The notes: generated by a model from the sequence alone, not told the origin. 64,000 nt of DNA from Aquanectria penicillioides (GCA_003415625.1 PYIU01000002.1:4464001-4528000); one strand, 5' to 3'; positions 1-13,937 are shown, counted from the first letter of the stretch. Program-made: numbers and translations.

Positions 1-2172
1 TGCAGGTACCGACCCTCGCAGGCGACTGTGGACTATGACAAGATAGAACAGCCAAAGAGGTCAACAAGTTGGGAGCCGATCCATTGCCTCATCCAATCCC
101 CTTGACTCAAGTCCCCCTCTATACCCCAAGCGTTGACTTTTTTTTTTGTGCGCTTCTTTTATTTTTTTTTATTTTTTATTTTGCCTTAGTGAGGGGCAAT
201 GCAGCACGGAACAAACGCTGAGCACCGTCTCTTCGGCACGCAGAATGGTCTTGTTTTTTTTGGTTTGGTTTCTTTGACCCGGTGATGGGCACCAGCCAGT
301 TGCAGCAGACACATTAGGGCGGTAAGTGGATAGCCATTGGGCCAGGTGCAGGCCACAGGAACTATCAGACTCCAGACTAGGTCTGAAGCTTGTCATCCTT
401 TTGCTTGGTTGCCAAAGGGTGTCATAGTTCACCTTATTATGTCTTTGCCGTGTCATTCATACATGACGCCATTGACAGCGCTCGCCGTGCCGACTTGGAG
501 TGACCGCTCATATGTGCTGGGTCAATCCATGATTGATGAACTGGCCAAAAGCTTCCATGCCATCTTCTTTTTGCACAGGCCTTGGCCTGTCATATTAGTG
601 ATGCTATATCCCAAAAGGGGTAAGCCTAGGACGCGGTCTCTCCTCCACGCGTCAAGCTGGACGGAACTCGCAGTGTACTTTCAGGGTACAACCACTGAGC
701 CTCGGGGCTGATGGTCCCAAACTGGGGACAGGAAGCTACAAAGACTCCACCTTGTTTCATCCCTTTTGCGCCATTCCCTCTTGAGTCTGATGGCGGTCCC
801 TACCCGCTTCCAAATATGTTCCACTGTGTTTGTCTCTACGTATTTACACTCGGCCCAAGACTTCGGGGGAGGAAGCAAACATTAAAGTCCAAAATGGGCT
901 TCCGTCGCAACCTTATCTTTCCATGAATGACTAAGGCGATATTCCTCAAAGCCTAGCTCACGAGTTATTGGGTTCGCACCTCTAGTCCTATGACGCATAA
1001 ATTGCTTGCCATGTGTTGAGTTTTAGGTCGTCTTCACACTAGTAATAATAACCTACAAGATCGAGAGCAGGCGAGTGGCCAGATGTAGGTATTCCAGTCG
1101 TCAATGCCTACCCACTTGCGTATCTCTTGGCCATCTACATACATACTTTTAGTACGCAGACATGCACCTACTTACGTGCAGCAGTGTCAACTCGTGTGGT
1201 AGAGCAGCCACTTAAAATCACCGATGGCCACCAGGCAAACACGTTGGAACCTGAGCGGCCCCGTCCGGCCCCAGAATACGCCCAGCACGAGCCAAGTTGA
1301 TTGCGTTGCCGGTGGCCGAGAGAACAGGCCCGATCGCTCCATGGAGCTTCCCTGGTAGGCAGGCAACAATCATTCTCGGCATCTAGTTGGCAACGTCGCA
1401 CATACGTAACTACATGGCAGCAGCGTACGACAGCGTCGTCGGTTTCCTGCCGCATAGGAGTTGTCAGTCACAGGCTATTGCATCAAAGATAAGACGGAAA
1501 AAATGTAAGCACTATACCCGAGTCTCCGCGTTGTTTTCCGATTCAAGCGGCGCAGCCTCGATTCTAGATCTGAACGATCAATCAGCAGTCGACCAGTATC
1601 GCCAGCGCTACGTCCTGCCTGATTCTTTCTGTAATAAGTGGTGATGCCATTTTAGTACCGCCGCAGATTGTCATTTCACGCCTTGAACCCGAACCAGCAA
1701 CTTTTTGCATCTTTGTAATTTTGAGAAAAACAAAGCGAGTTATTCTCTATTCATGAGGACCCCGTAGATGGTAACCTACTTCATAGTGCGGCATCCATTC
1801 TCAAAAGTTAACCCGTCCTCTCCCCTCTCTGTTGGTGGACAGGAGCCCCTCCTGAAACTCTTGTAGGAGGGCCACACATATGCCAGGCATGACGTGACGT
1901 GGCACGGGGAGGTGTGGCGGGGACCTTCAGCTCTGCGCCACACTTGGCGAAACAGCGAACAGCTGCCTCCAGGCACTTGCGTGCCAACGCGCGAATGCAA
2001 ACTGTCCATGATTCATCTCGATTTCCATCCTCAGCCACGACAACCCAGCTTTCGCACATCCCATTGCAAGCTCCCCGAATCCTAAAACACCTCGACCCAT
2101 CGGCCGCAACCCGTACTTCGCTCTATCCGCCAGGTCCTTCATGATCCTGGCGAGCCAGCCTCGGCCGCAGCA
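1..2172. other. Intergenic region upstream of VPS10, no gene seen
   Basis: Open frames here are short, overlap on both strands and show no recognisable domain or splice pattern. The stretch holds T-rich runs (around 139-178) and, towards its 3' end, C/T-rich sequence likely to be the promoter and 5' leader of the VPS10 gene. I see no RNA gene or mobile element. Confidence 0.6.
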
Positions 2173-5100
2173 ATGAGGTTCGCGGGCAGGGCGGCTGCAG
2201 CCTCATGGCGCATCCTCTTACTACTGTCCCTGTTGTGGACAGCCGTCCTCGCAAAGGATGAACAACCAAGCATCAAGGTCAACAAATTCGACCATCCTCC
2301 ACTCAACATCAATTACTTCGAAGATAGCGACGTTATAGTCTTCCACGATGTGGAAGAGCGAAACATCTACCGTTCCGAGGATGCGGGCCTCGAATGGAAA
2401 AGAGTACAAGATATTCCCGACGGCTACTCCTCGGTGCTAATCATGCACCCATTCGAACCCAAAACAGCATTCGTAATCACCCAAGACACGAAGCATTACA
2501 AGACTACCGATCAGGGCAAGACCTGGACAGAGTTCAGCAGCGGCACGGCTCCCAGCCCTTACCAACCCCGAATCCTTATCTTCCACGGCGACGATCCGAA
2601 TCGCATCATCTTCAATGGTATTAAGTGCGAAGGGCTCTGGTGCGACCAGGAGGAAGCCACATACACGCTTGATGGCTTCGAGACCGTCAAGCGCCTTCGA
2701 TCCTCCACCTCAGGGTGTTGGTGGGCGAAATCTACCAAAGAATTCACCACCGGCGACGAGGAGAAGGACAAGTCCAGAACTCTATGTATCATCGCAGACC
2801 CGAGATCTTTCTTCAAAGAGGACCAAATACTTTACGTCTCAGATAACTTCTTTGCTTCGGAGAAGGGGGAGACTCAGCAGTTCGAGCCTAATCTCGATAC
2901 CAACAAGGGTGTATCCGGCATCGTCAACATCGCAACCGTCAAAAAGTTCATCCTAGTCGCCTCCACATCTCCCAACAGCGATGAAATGGCCCTGTATGTC
3001 ACTGACGACACTGTCCGGTGGCACCGAGCCATGTTCCCTTCGGATGACACTCATGATCATTCCCATCAGATTAATCAGGAGGCATACACTGTGCTGGAAA
3101 GCACAAACTACAGCATTCAGGTTGATGTCCTGACGTCCCACCCTTCGAGGCCCATGGGAATTATCTTTACCAGCAACTCCAACGGCACTTTCTTTACCGA
3201 GAATGTTCCCTATACGAACCGCAACATCAAAGGACATGTTGATTTCGAAAAGATCAGCAACATCCAGGGTATTTTCTTAGTCAATACCGTTGAAAATGGC
3301 AAAGAGGTCGAAGAGAAGGGTTCAGAGAAGGTTGTGATCACACAGATCACCTTTGACGACGGCAGAACTTTCCAACCCATCAAGTCTGGTGAAGATAGGA
3401 TCCATTTGCACTCCATCACCCAGCTCGATAACGTAGGCCGGGTATTTTCGAGCCCAGCGCCAGGGTTGATCATGGGCAATGGAAACACTGGAAAGGCCCT
3501 GACTAAATTCTCCGAGTCGAACCTTTTCGTGTCAGACAACGCCGGAGTGACTTGGAAGAAGGCTCTCGATGGACCCCACAAGTATGAGTTTGGCGACTCC
3601 GGCTCTATCCTCGTTGCGATTAAGGATTCAATTGAGCCAGACATCACGAAGTTCTTCTATTCTCTAGACCACGGCGACAAATGGGAGTCCGTCACCCTCC
3701 CAGACGGTCTCTCGATTAAGCCTGATATCCTGACAACCGTGCAGGACTCAACCAGCCTCAAGTTTTTGCTCTTGGGAGAGCATGACAGGACATACCATAT
3801 GATTGCCATTGACTTTGGCGCCCTCAAGAAACCAAAGTGTGACAAGGACAAGGACACGGAAGATTGGTATGCTCGAGTTGATGGCGAGGGCAAGCCAACC
3901 TGCATCATGGGCCATAAAGAGACCTACCGTCGCCGAAAGAAGACGGCTGACTGCTTCGTCATGAGCAACTTTGAGGACCCTGTTGCCAAGACTGAGAATT
4001 GCGAGTGCACAGATGCTGATTTCGAATGCGACTACAACTTCCAGAGGGATGCGGAAGACAAAGGCATTTGCAAGCAAGTCGGAGCAATCCCGATCCCCGA
4101 AGGCTCCTGCAAGAAGGGCTCGGACGACAAGTTCATGGGCTCATCTGGTTGGAGACTTATCCCAGGAAACACTTGCAAGCGAAAGGATGGCGCACAGAAG
4201 GATGACCCAAAGGAGAGCGAGTGTTCCAAGGGCGGCAGCTCTGACGGAGATGGCAAGAAACCCAGCCCACCGGCCGACGGGAAAGTATCCCACACCAAGG
4301 TGGATTTCCAAACCGAACTGAAGGAATTTGAGAAGTTCTATCTCAGTCGCGGTGATTCGAGCACCGGCACCGACGAAACCGTCATTGTTCGGCCTGTTCA
4401 GCATGAGGATAGTGGCAATAAGGAGTTGGTGGAGAAACATTTGTGGCGAACAACCGACCATGGGAAAACATGGAAGCCTATCCTGGAAAAGGAAGATATT
4501 CGTACCATATATCAACACGACTACTTCAAGGAAGTTGCTTTCTTCACCACAAACACGGACAAGGTCATCTACACCATCGACCGAGGTCAGAGCTTCCACA
4601 GTTTCACGGCACCATCCAAGGCCGTCGATGGCTACGCCCTGAACTTCCACCCAGACAAGAAAGACTGGCTCATTTGGGTTGGCGAGACTTGCGACGAGAT
4701 TTCAGGCAGCAAACAATGCTTCAAGCAGGCGTCAATCTCAACAGACCGAGGGGATAACTGGAAGACGATGCTTCGCTTTGTCATCAAGTGCGAGTTCACA
4801 GGGCACTCGGCCTACAAGTACCGCCCTCTGAAGCAGGTTGTGTGCCTCGCCATGAAGGAGGAGAACGCCGAATCTGAAAGAGCCCTCATGATAAGCGACG
4901 ACTTCTTCGCCGAGGACAAGAAGACCTTGGACGGATCAGCGGAAAGCTTTGCGACGATGAGCGAATTTATCCTGGTTGCTACCAAGGACATGAAGGACGG
5001 CAAAGAAATCGGCCTGAAGCCTCTCGCTAGCTTAGACGGCAAGCATTTTGAGGCGGCGCACTTCCCCTACAACTTCCACGAGAAGCATCAACGCACCTAC

Positions 5101-6841
5101 ACTGTCCTAGATAGCTCGACGCACGCCATCAATTTGTTCGTTGGAACCCAGTCCCCCGAGGGTCGCAAGCTCGGCTCAATCATCAAGAGCAACTCCAACG
5201 GCACCACGTATGTCCTCAGCGCCTCCAATGTCAACGCCAACGATATGGGATATGTGGATTACGAGAAGGTTGCGGGACTGGAGGGCGTGTCTCTGGTCAA
5301 CATCGTTAGCAACCCTGACGCCAAGGGCACCAAGGAGATCCAAACCAAGATTTCACACAATGACGGAGCTGAGTGGGTTTTCCTTCCACCGCCTCAAAAG
5401 GACGCAGAAGGAAAGTCATACAAGTGTGGCTCGAGCGGAGACAAGAACTGCGCATTGCATCTGCACCACTACACGGAGCGAGATGACAAAGGAAAGACAT
5501 TTGCAGCTAGCACGGCAGTTGGTCTCCTCTTTGGCGTCGGCAACGTTGGATCCAAGTTGGACGACATTAAGAAGGCTGACACTTTTATGTCAACTGATGG
5601 CGGCATATCTTGGAAGAACGTTAAGAAGGGTCACTGGACGTGGCAGTACGGAGACCAAGGATCGATCATCGTCCTCGTGCAACGAGCTACCCATGGCAAT
5701 GGCGCCAAGACCAAGAGCGTATCGTACTCGATCGACGAGGGCAAGACCTGGATCGAGTACCAGTTCGCAGACGAGGAGGTGACAGTTCTTGATCTCACGA
5801 CAGTTCAGTCCGGCTCGTCGCGCAACTTCTTGGTCTGGTGCAAGCCGGACAAGGGCAACTTGTTTTCTGTGAACCTCGACTTCAGTGGACTGGCAGACAG
5901 GGCCTGCAAGCTTTCAGACGACGGCAATTCCGACTATGACCTTTGGTCTCCCAAGCATCCCAGCCAGGACGACGACTGCCTCTTTGGGCACATTGCCACA
6001 TATCTGCGAAAGAAGACTGACAAGGCTTGCTACAACTTGGAGAACCTTCAGAGACTTCACAAGTATGAAAACTGCGAGTGCACTCGTCGCGACTACGAAT
6101 GGTAAGAGACGTCTTTTGTTTGAATCCTTCCTGTACTTTTTTTTTTTTTTTTTTGGAGGGGCAATGGAACAAAATGCTAACTTTGTGTGTTTTTCTCTTC
6201 TTAGTGCGTATAACTATGAGCTTGACAACCACGGCCAATGCGGTCTGGTACCCGGGTTCCAGCCTATGTCTGGAGAAGAGTGGTGCAAGCAAAACTCCAA
6301 CGAGACGTCGTGGTTCGAGCCGACGGGTTATCGCCGACTTCCATTGACGACTTGCAAGGGAGGAAAGGAGTGGGACAAGACCTCTACGGAACATGCGTGT
6401 GCTGGTTACGAGGACGAGTTTGAGAAAAAGCACCAAACGTCAGGAGTGGTCATCTTCTTCGCGGTCATCATCCCCGTTGGTGTCGCCGCAGCCGTTGGTT
6501 GGTACGTGTGGCGCAACTGGAGCGGCAAGTTTGGGCAGATCCGCCTGGGAGATAACTCGGCTACATTTGACAGCGATCAGCCGTGGATCAAGTACCCCGT
6601 CATCGCCATTTCAGCGGTGGCGGCGGTGGTGGCTGCGCTTCCCCTGGTTGCCACGAGTCTGTGGCGAGCGGGCACGGGAGTGTACGAGGGGATCCGCGGC
6701 GAACGCAGCGGCAGCTGGTTCTCTGGCGGCACGAGGCGATTCACGACCCGGGACAGCTTTGCCCGGGGACGTGGCGACTACTCCATGGTGGACGACGATG
6801 AGGGAGAGCTGCTGGGAGAAGACAGCGACGAGGAGGTTTGA
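2173..6841 (+). CDS. vps10: VPS10 / sortilin-type vacuolar protein sorting receptor
   Basis: Type I membrane receptor that carries vacuolar hydrolases from the late Golgi to the prevacuolar compartment. Two exons, 2173-6101 and 6205-6841, joined in phase across a 103-nt intron (GTAAGA donor, TTCTTAG acceptor, with a long T tract inside) give 1521 residues, the usual size for fungal VPS10. Visible features: a hydrophobic signal peptide (about residues 1-27), two tandem VPS10 ten-bladed propeller domains with repeated SxDxGxTW-like motifs (for example SEDAGLEWK, SDNAGVTWK, SIDEGKTW), and cysteine-rich 10CC modules after each propeller (about 555-680 and 1250-1380, with CECT motifs). A membrane span lies at about 1391-1413, a second hydrophobic segment at about 1440-1463, and an acidic cytosolic tail ends in EDSDEEV. 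The splice restores an ECAYNYEL motif typical of the second 10CC module. The ATG at 2173 is chosen because it begins the signal peptide. Confidence 0.96.
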
Positions 6842-8470
6842 AGATGAGGCATTGTACGAGCGCTACGCGAGGGGTTACTGGGAGGCTGCAACCCGTCTTG
6901 TTTCTTAGTTTATTGTGGGTTTCTGCTTAGGCAGAGCAAACGGAGTAAATCTACAAAGAAATGGCCTATATAACCGCCAGGTTGAAGCAACTAGTGGGAT
7001 AGAAAAGGGATGACGAGGGAGCATGGGTAATATCTCTCTCTCTTTTTTTTTCTTTTTTTTTTTGGTGTTAGCTTAGCAGCTCCAGCCGGGCGAGGGTTCT
7101 GAACATGGTATCTTTTTATCTCGATTCAGGCACATGCCTGACTCTATACATTCTCGCTTATACGGTACATGTTTAGACGTTGGTCGAGCGCCGTGACATG
7201 ATGGAGGAATAGGAGGTTGGACACGGACCAAAAGTGGCGGCCCGGTGAGGAGGGAAAAGGGTGAAGGGTGAAGGACGGAGAGAGCTGAGTCTAGGATGCT
7301 ACGCTGAAGACGGGGGGCGGATGCATGATGCATCAAGATTGAAGCAGCGTCCCGGGTCGGGCACTCTCCGTAGGCAAACCTGAGAAATGCATGCATGCAG
7401 GCAAGCGCCGGGCCCTTGCTTCGGAGATGCAGAGCAGGAGAAGAACAAAAAAGATGGAGGGAGGCGTGTGGGTGTGGGTGAGGGTGAGGGTGAGGGTGAT
7501 ATGCGATGCGCGATGTGAGATTGCGCGCGCACGCATACGCATGAGCATGAGTGTGCGGCCGGCTGGTTGTTGAAACAACATTGTGAGAGGGGGAACCATG
7601 ATTATCCGCAGCGGCAGACCTGCAACCTGCAAACTGCAACTCCAACTTTCCAACTCCCAACTTCTGGCAGAGCTAGAGACGCAGACGGACCAGACAAGTC
7701 ACAAGGCCAGGCAGGGTGGAGAGGAGGGCTTCATCCGTCCATTTACACTGGGAGGAGTAATACCCGACGGCTAATTTACGCCTCACCAAGTTTTTCCCCC
7801 TCCTCTCTCCCCTGACCTTCCCCTCTTTCTCTTCTCTCGTCTTTCTTTCTTTTTTCTTGTTTTTTGTCTCCGGCTCTCCTTTCCTTATTCCCTCCTCTTT
7901 TCCCGTTTGCTCTCTTCTCCCCCCCCCGGGTCTCGATATGCATGACATGCCATGGGTGTGTTGTGGTGGTGGTGGTTGTGGTGGTGCGTGCTTGCTAGCC
8001 TCTTTTTTGTAATTTTTTTTTTTCTCGTCTCTTACGATAGATACTATGTAAGGGATCAATTACATATATACATATATACATACATACATGGCAAAGTTGA
8101 TAAGTCCCTATAGTACCTATCACGGAACGCGCCCGCCGGGTCCAGCTCATGCCGGGGTGCCGGGGGCCCGGGCCCGGACGCACCCAGTGCTTCCATCGCG
8201 CCCGGCCTGCATGGTTAGACGACAGGCTACTGTCGGTCCAAAGTTTGTAGGCCTCTTTTTTTTTTCCGCCGTGGCCGACGGCAAAATGAGAAGGAAAAAA
8301 GAAAACACGTCTCCAGTCGGCGAGTAAGAGAACGCAAACGCAAACGCGAGGGATCATGATGGTGATGATGTGGAAAAGAAAGGTCCCGGGAATCCAGACC
8401 CCGTGGACTTACTTGACCCCCCATCCCCGTATCCATCCCCGTCCCATATCCCCATTCCCTATCAGGGTTT

Positions 8471-8488
8471 CCCCCCCCCCCCCCCCCC
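8471..8488. repeat. C18 homopolymer
   Basis: Eighteen consecutive C in a pyrimidine-rich intergenic stretch. Long C runs of this kind are prone to length error in sequencing and to real length polymorphism. Confidence 0.9.
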
Positions 8489-9172
8489 TTCCCCTCGTCA
8501 TTCTCTCATCCACCCACCCCCGCCAATGCCGAGAAGAATAGACACCTGAGCTATTGACAATGGTTGGCGACGTAGAAACATGGTTTTGTAGAAGGGGGGT
8601 GGTGGGGTTGAGGAGCGGTAGCACAAGAAACCCTTTCTTTCTTTTCTTTCTTTCTCTGTGTCCGTCCCAGCCACACGCTTTCACCAGTGAAAAAGACTGC
8701 CGCCTCAACCACGCCTGCACTGTCGTCGCCAAAACGGCCGCGGGAACTCCAAAGACAAAAGCAAGGTCGAAGAAAGCAGAAAAGAAAAGCGAAGAAATAT
8801 TAGAGAGGCTTGCGTGGCGAATCAATGGCCAGCGGGAGCCAAAACCACGACTTCACTGACTCTCTAGTCTCTCCCCCTCCCCTCACCCCCTGAGACCCCT
8901 CGAAAGCCCCCGTGCCGACGGCGCCGCGTGCCCCCCCGCCCGTGATCCATCCTCACCGTTGAAGCCCACTCACCGCACAGCAGCAGCAGCGCAGCAGTAG
9001 TTTGTTCCTTAGCAGGCCGCCCCTCCTCCCTAAAGATACAGTGAGTGAAAGGGGGGGGGAAACCGTTGCGGGATGCGGTTACGCCGCGCCCCCCCACCTC
9101 TATTCGGTCTCCTATTCCGCACTCTATGCTCCTCCATGGTCTGGTTTGATCCGATCTGCTTGTGACGACTCC

Positions 9173-9177
<5 letters not shown>

Positions 9178-9219
<42 letters not shown>
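9178..9219. repeat. (ATT)14 microsatellite
   Basis: Fourteen perfect ATT units between 9178 and 9219, followed by degenerate TATT copies to about 9227. Likely length-polymorphic between strains. Confidence 0.95.
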
Positions 9220-10515
9220 TTATTATTTACTACTTTTATCTTCCTTTCGGGTTCCTAGCCCGCCCGTAAACCTATCTGCCACCACCGCCACCCCAACTTC
9301 TCGCGTAACCTGCCGTGCAATGGTTGCACACGGATGCACACATACACGACCCAGCGTTTCAATTCGCTTGGTACGGGGTAGCTTTAACTAGGCGAGGAGA
9401 GAAGGAAGGGGGCCCGCTCTGTGCTCAACTTGTGTGGGATGCCTGTAGGTTGCATTGGACGTCCTGAACCATGACGGCTGCACCTGGGGTGGATGAATTG
9501 CATTGACAAAACGACATGGCTGTAATTTGTCCTGCACGTGCGTCTCGATGGAGTATTCATGCGCAAATCGACTTCAACTCACGGCAACCGTCCGATCTTG
9601 CATCTCTCAGCCCTGTGCCTATTGCCACAACCTCTACAGTCTGACTCAATATCCATCGCCCTGGCCGTCATCGTCATCGTCTAAGCCAGCCCGCTACCAT
9701 TCCCATGAAACGTGACACGCATCCATGATAGTGACCCCGTGGACGGCACAGAAACGAGTCAAGGGCACATGGACATCAACATTTGTCGAAACATGGTGCG
9801 AGAATATGGATGGATGGTGCTCCACGGCCACATGCCCCCAGCCCCATTTTCAATTATTCCAACTACTAGTAATAGTGAACGGTAAACAATACCTCACCAA
9901 AAAACCTTCCGTCACGTATTCCGAAACCCCCAGTCCGCAAAACTCCGTCATGCGCTTTAGATACCGGAAATACACGTGCACCCAACACACGCAACCACAC
10001 CCAGACAAAATCCTCCTTCACCCTCAGCCAATTGGGCTAAGTGAATCTTGTCAAAAAGAAAAATCTCGACGCGGCACAAAGCAATGACAACTCCACAAAA
10101 AACGCCTTTCAATGAGTGGTTGCATGACATGTAACGGCAAAGCTTGTCGCTCCCTGGATTCAGCGTGTGCAGGGGGAGTAATAATTCTATCAGCCGTAGT
10201 AAAACAATATGTGGGGTATTCGTTAGAGAGAGGATGAAGGAAAAACAAAAGGAAATTTCAAAAAAAATATTGATTGGTAAAACATCAGGCCGTGACATTC
10301 TGGGCTTCAGAATTTAAAAGTCGAAACCAGGTGGATCGTATCGTCGTTGCCATTAGGTACTGTTGTTGCTGCAATTGCGCACGTGTCGTGGGGGCGACGG
10401 GGGCCTTTCATGTCGCTTCATTTGGATCAACCCATGAAAGCTCTTGCATCCACCAATCGCTCTCTGCCGCCCTTGCATGCATCCGAAGTGTTTGGAACAT
10501 CGGCGTCATGCTTGT

Positions 10516-13500
10516 CTAAGACCGTCGCACTCGGTTCCAAATTCGCTTGACAACACCACTCTCCACGCCAGGCTCGTCGATCCACTGGTCCAGGGCAGCA
10601 AGCTGTCTTTCGATGCTCTCTTTTCGGTGCTCGTCGCGGGCGTAAATCAGAGGGCTAGATACCGATTCATCCCTGGTGGCAGTTGTTCGCCCGCTGCCGG
10701 ATTGCTTCCAACCAAACATTTGCTCCTCGTTTGCGCGGAGGTCGGGTCGAGTCAGCGTCATTCGCAACGTCATTTCTCTAGTAGCCAACGGATCCCGATT
10801 GACTTCGGTCCGAAGCATCGGGTTGCGCTCGTGCAGGCGCCCGAGGCTCGCACGGGACGACCGCTCAGGCGCAGCAAATAGCTGGGGGGTCTTGGGGGAG
10901 TCAGGGTCCGCAACCGACACCATGCTTGATAATGAGGAACGGTCGTCTTCCAGGAAGCTGCGGAACCTCTCGGCCGCTGATTCGGCCCTCACTCTTCCTT
11001 TGAGAGCCCTAGGCTCGTTAGGCTTTGTCCCATCCACGGACGGGAAGCCAAATTCGATAGCTTCATCAAACTTTTGGGGCGACGCTAAAAACGCCCGCAG
11101 TTTCATCCGAGCCTCTGGGTCTTGATAATGGGCTGCAGATGGATCAATAGTCAGACCCGGGTTGGGGCTGGTCTGTTTGTTGGATGATATCAGGGACAGA
11201 GCTCGCGACCGACGTCGGCCATTACCTTCCGAGCTCAGCACGGGACTCTGGCAAGATGCCAAGGAAGGAGATGTAGGGACCTCTTTGCCGGGCGGACGAC
11301 TGTAAGATACGGACCCACGTCCAAAGGGTAGTTTGTTGATGGAAAGATGGCGCCTGAACGACGGTCGTCGGGTCTTGTTTGGCACCGGGATCTCTTCGCG
11401 GAGATTGATGTGGTAGTCGTCCAGGTAGAGACGCAAATCCAGGCTCTCTTCTTCTTCGAGCCACCTAAAGCTGTCGTAGAGGGAGTCGACTCTCTTGGTC
11501 TCCGAATCAAGAGGAGCATGGTCATCGGGCAGGTGGGGCATGCTCGACATGGATGACTGGCCCTCCGAGAGCGCCGGGCTTCCAAGGGGAGACTGCATCT
11601 TTTGATCCTTAGTTTGGCGTTTAGGAACCTTAAGGGACAAGTCGGTTGACGGTGTGGAAACAAGTGTTTGTCTTCGGTAATGGGCGGCAATTTGCTCTTC
11701 CTCAGTAAGATGTTGCCGTTTGATCTTCTCGGGAAGGCTTGCGAAGAAGCGCTGGTCCGTTGAATTGATGCGTCTTGGTACGGGTGCAGGTGTGGTGGAG
11801 GAATCTGAGATAGTTTTGGACTTTTGATGTCGTCGACTCTTGACAGGTTTATCTAAGACAGGATCTGATGACGAGAATTGGTCGTGGCCGGCACTCCCAA
11901 GGCAAGGATAAGGATGGTCGTCCGGATCAAATTGGTGAGCGAGCTGAGACCGCTCTATGGTGGAAAAGTACTAAGAAGCAAAGAAAGTTTGTTTAGTACT
12001 TAGGCAGCAGAGACAGACACGCGACACAGTAATGAGAACAAGTATCGGTATTATCGCTTGACTCGGCAATGATAAACGACATAAACAAAAAGACAGGAAC
12101 GAGATGACAAGAAGACATTGAGGGGGGATCCCTGGATCTTAAGGCATGAGAGAGGGGCACAGCTAGAAAGGGGAATGGACATGTCTCAATGCAGGAACGA
12201 AACGTTGCAGGAGTGGAGGTGGATGATTGGGCTTATCCAGAGCGGGCCCTGGAGGGAGTGTCTTTGGCCTTGGTGTGGACGAGGCCTGGCTTCTTGGTGG
12301 TGCTGGACCACCACGCTCAACTCCAGCGGCATGGATCCATGAAGGCCAGGCCCAAGACGTATGCACGTCGTCACGTCGGCCCAGGATCGGGGGTGTGATG
12401 GGAGCGACAGGAAAAAGGGTCATGGTAGGGATGGGGGCGCCTCGAGCGTTGGCGCGGGCCAATGGCCAGCCGCGCAACCCACAGTGGTGGTGAGCCAAGG
12501 CCAGACAAGGCATGGGCAGAGTGGGCGCTCGCCCAGGTGGAGTGCGCTGATGATGGTGGGAGTTCGCCGCCGTCCTGGCGGCAACTAGCCCCAGGAGCTG
12601 CAGGATGAAGGCGAGGCTCACCGAATCATGGCACTCGCGGCGCCTCGTTTGGCCCAATCATGAGGAGCCATGCCAGACAGTTCATCCCAGAGAAGCTAGG
12701 AATGCAAAACGACGTGGTACGTATTGTGAAGAAGGGATGCAGAGGGGATTGGAATTGAAAGAGCGTTGGAGTCATTGAGAAATCGGGCCTCACCTCGAGA
12801 CAAACGCGACAATGAATGCACTCGTGGGATAACCATGGCCGGCAGCTAAAAAGAAAGAACAAAAAGGAAAAGGGATGCAACTTTGACGTGAGGCGGGGAA
12901 GAAATGGCTCGGGTGCATGTCTGACGGCTGCATATTTTGGCGTTTTGCCTTTGATTTTGGTTTTTGGAAACCTTGTTCCTTTTGCGACCACGTCCCGGAC
13001 CGAAAGACGCCAAAGCGCAGAGACATATAATTTGACAACCGAGGAAAATCAATTGACTTACTTTTCGCTGTATTGTGGGCGGTAGAGCCTCGAACTCGTC
13101 CCTTGTTATGATTGTTGATGGGCGATTGCTCTCGAGCGATTCTGATGGTGACGGGTCATCAGACGAGACACGCCCGTTTTTGGAGGCGTCAGGACCTGGG
13201 CTCCGATTGCGCCGCCAGTATCGCAGGTGACTTCGGGATGATGAGGGACGGTCCTGCGAGGCGAAATGTGTATCAGGGAGCAGTAGTTCGTGATCGAGGT
13301 TATCGAGCAATTCTCGGCGATGCCGAGGGGTCGATCGATGCTCATCTTCGGCCTGATGCTCTGGTGGCAAGCACAGCTCAACTTTCGGTTCCTGGGGCCA
13401 TAAACTTTGAAGGCTCAACAACGGTGGCGGGTGGGCGCTCTTAGGCGCAACGGTGCCGCCTGAGGATGATGTTGTCAAGGCCATTGTTGTGGCACTCGTC

Positions 13501-13937
13501 TGCCGAGAGAGGAGAAAGGTTTCGTCGGCTAGATACATTGACTGCACGGGACTACCGGCAAAGGCCGTCGCCGGGCGTTGCAGCTGCGGTTGTGCACGCG
13601 CATGTGCGGGCATGTTTGCGTTTGTGTGTGCGTGTGCATGCGCATGTGCTTGAAGTGCACGCGTGCGACGACTGGCACCAGCTTCGTGTTGGTGCTGGTG
13701 GGGAAGCTGTGAGAGGCTTTCGGAGCGGGAGCTCAAGGTTGCAGTTTCGAGGAACGATTCCTTATTAACGTCAAAGTGGTCCTTACGGTTGGTGTTGCTG
13801 TTGCCGCCACCGTTGCCGTACCCATCATCTTCAACACCAGATACCAGGTCTCGTCCTGGCCGTCTGCCTCTAGTCCACCCAGGATAAGGGAGCGGCGTCA
13901 CCACCTCAGCATCACCCTGACCCATGGCGACGCCCAA
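10516..13937 (-). CDS. Unrecognised low-complexity fungal protein, two exons
   Basis: I do not recognise a characterised function. Exon 1 (13937-13062) and exon 2 (11970-10516) join in phase 0 across a 1091-nt intron with a canonical GTAAGT donor and a TTCTTAG acceptor, giving 776 residues. The junction makes the peptide LPPTIQRK/YFSTIERSQLA, which reads like one continuous helical segment. Most of the protein is low complexity: an His-Ala alternating tract (about residues 105-115), Ser/Pro/Arg-rich stretches and many basic-SP motifs. More ordered segments are the EFEALPPTIQRKYFSTIERS region (about 280-300), a LPEKIKRQHLTEEEQIAAHYRR helix, and an acidic SFRWLEEEESLDLRLYLDDY segment followed by a basic block. 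No membrane span or signal peptide is seen. Both the 13937 ATG and one four codons downstream fit as starts. That it is a real gene is supported by the clean splice and the long open exons; its role is unknown. Confidence 0.78.

Larger units (their letters stand above)
6842..10515. other. Intergenic region between VPS10 and the next gene, low complexity
   Basis: About 3.7 kb with no convincing coding sequence. It contains T-rich tracts just after the VPS10 stop, a (GGGTGA)-like array near 7470-7500, CT-rich stretches at 7795-7925, a C18 run, an (ATT)14 microsatellite and several G/C homopolymers. The short open frames are compositional. Confidence 0.6.

Noticed and set aside
7073..7660. 195-codon open frame on the minus strand after VPS10
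   Set aside because: Composition is driven by the GGGTGA-like repeat (His-Pro repeats) and the VPS10 3' region. No domain or splice signal.
12163..12657. 164-codon Pro/His-rich open frame inside the long intron
   Set aside because: Low-complexity composition, no domain, and open frames of similar size exist on the other strand at the same place. The flanking exons join in phase without it.
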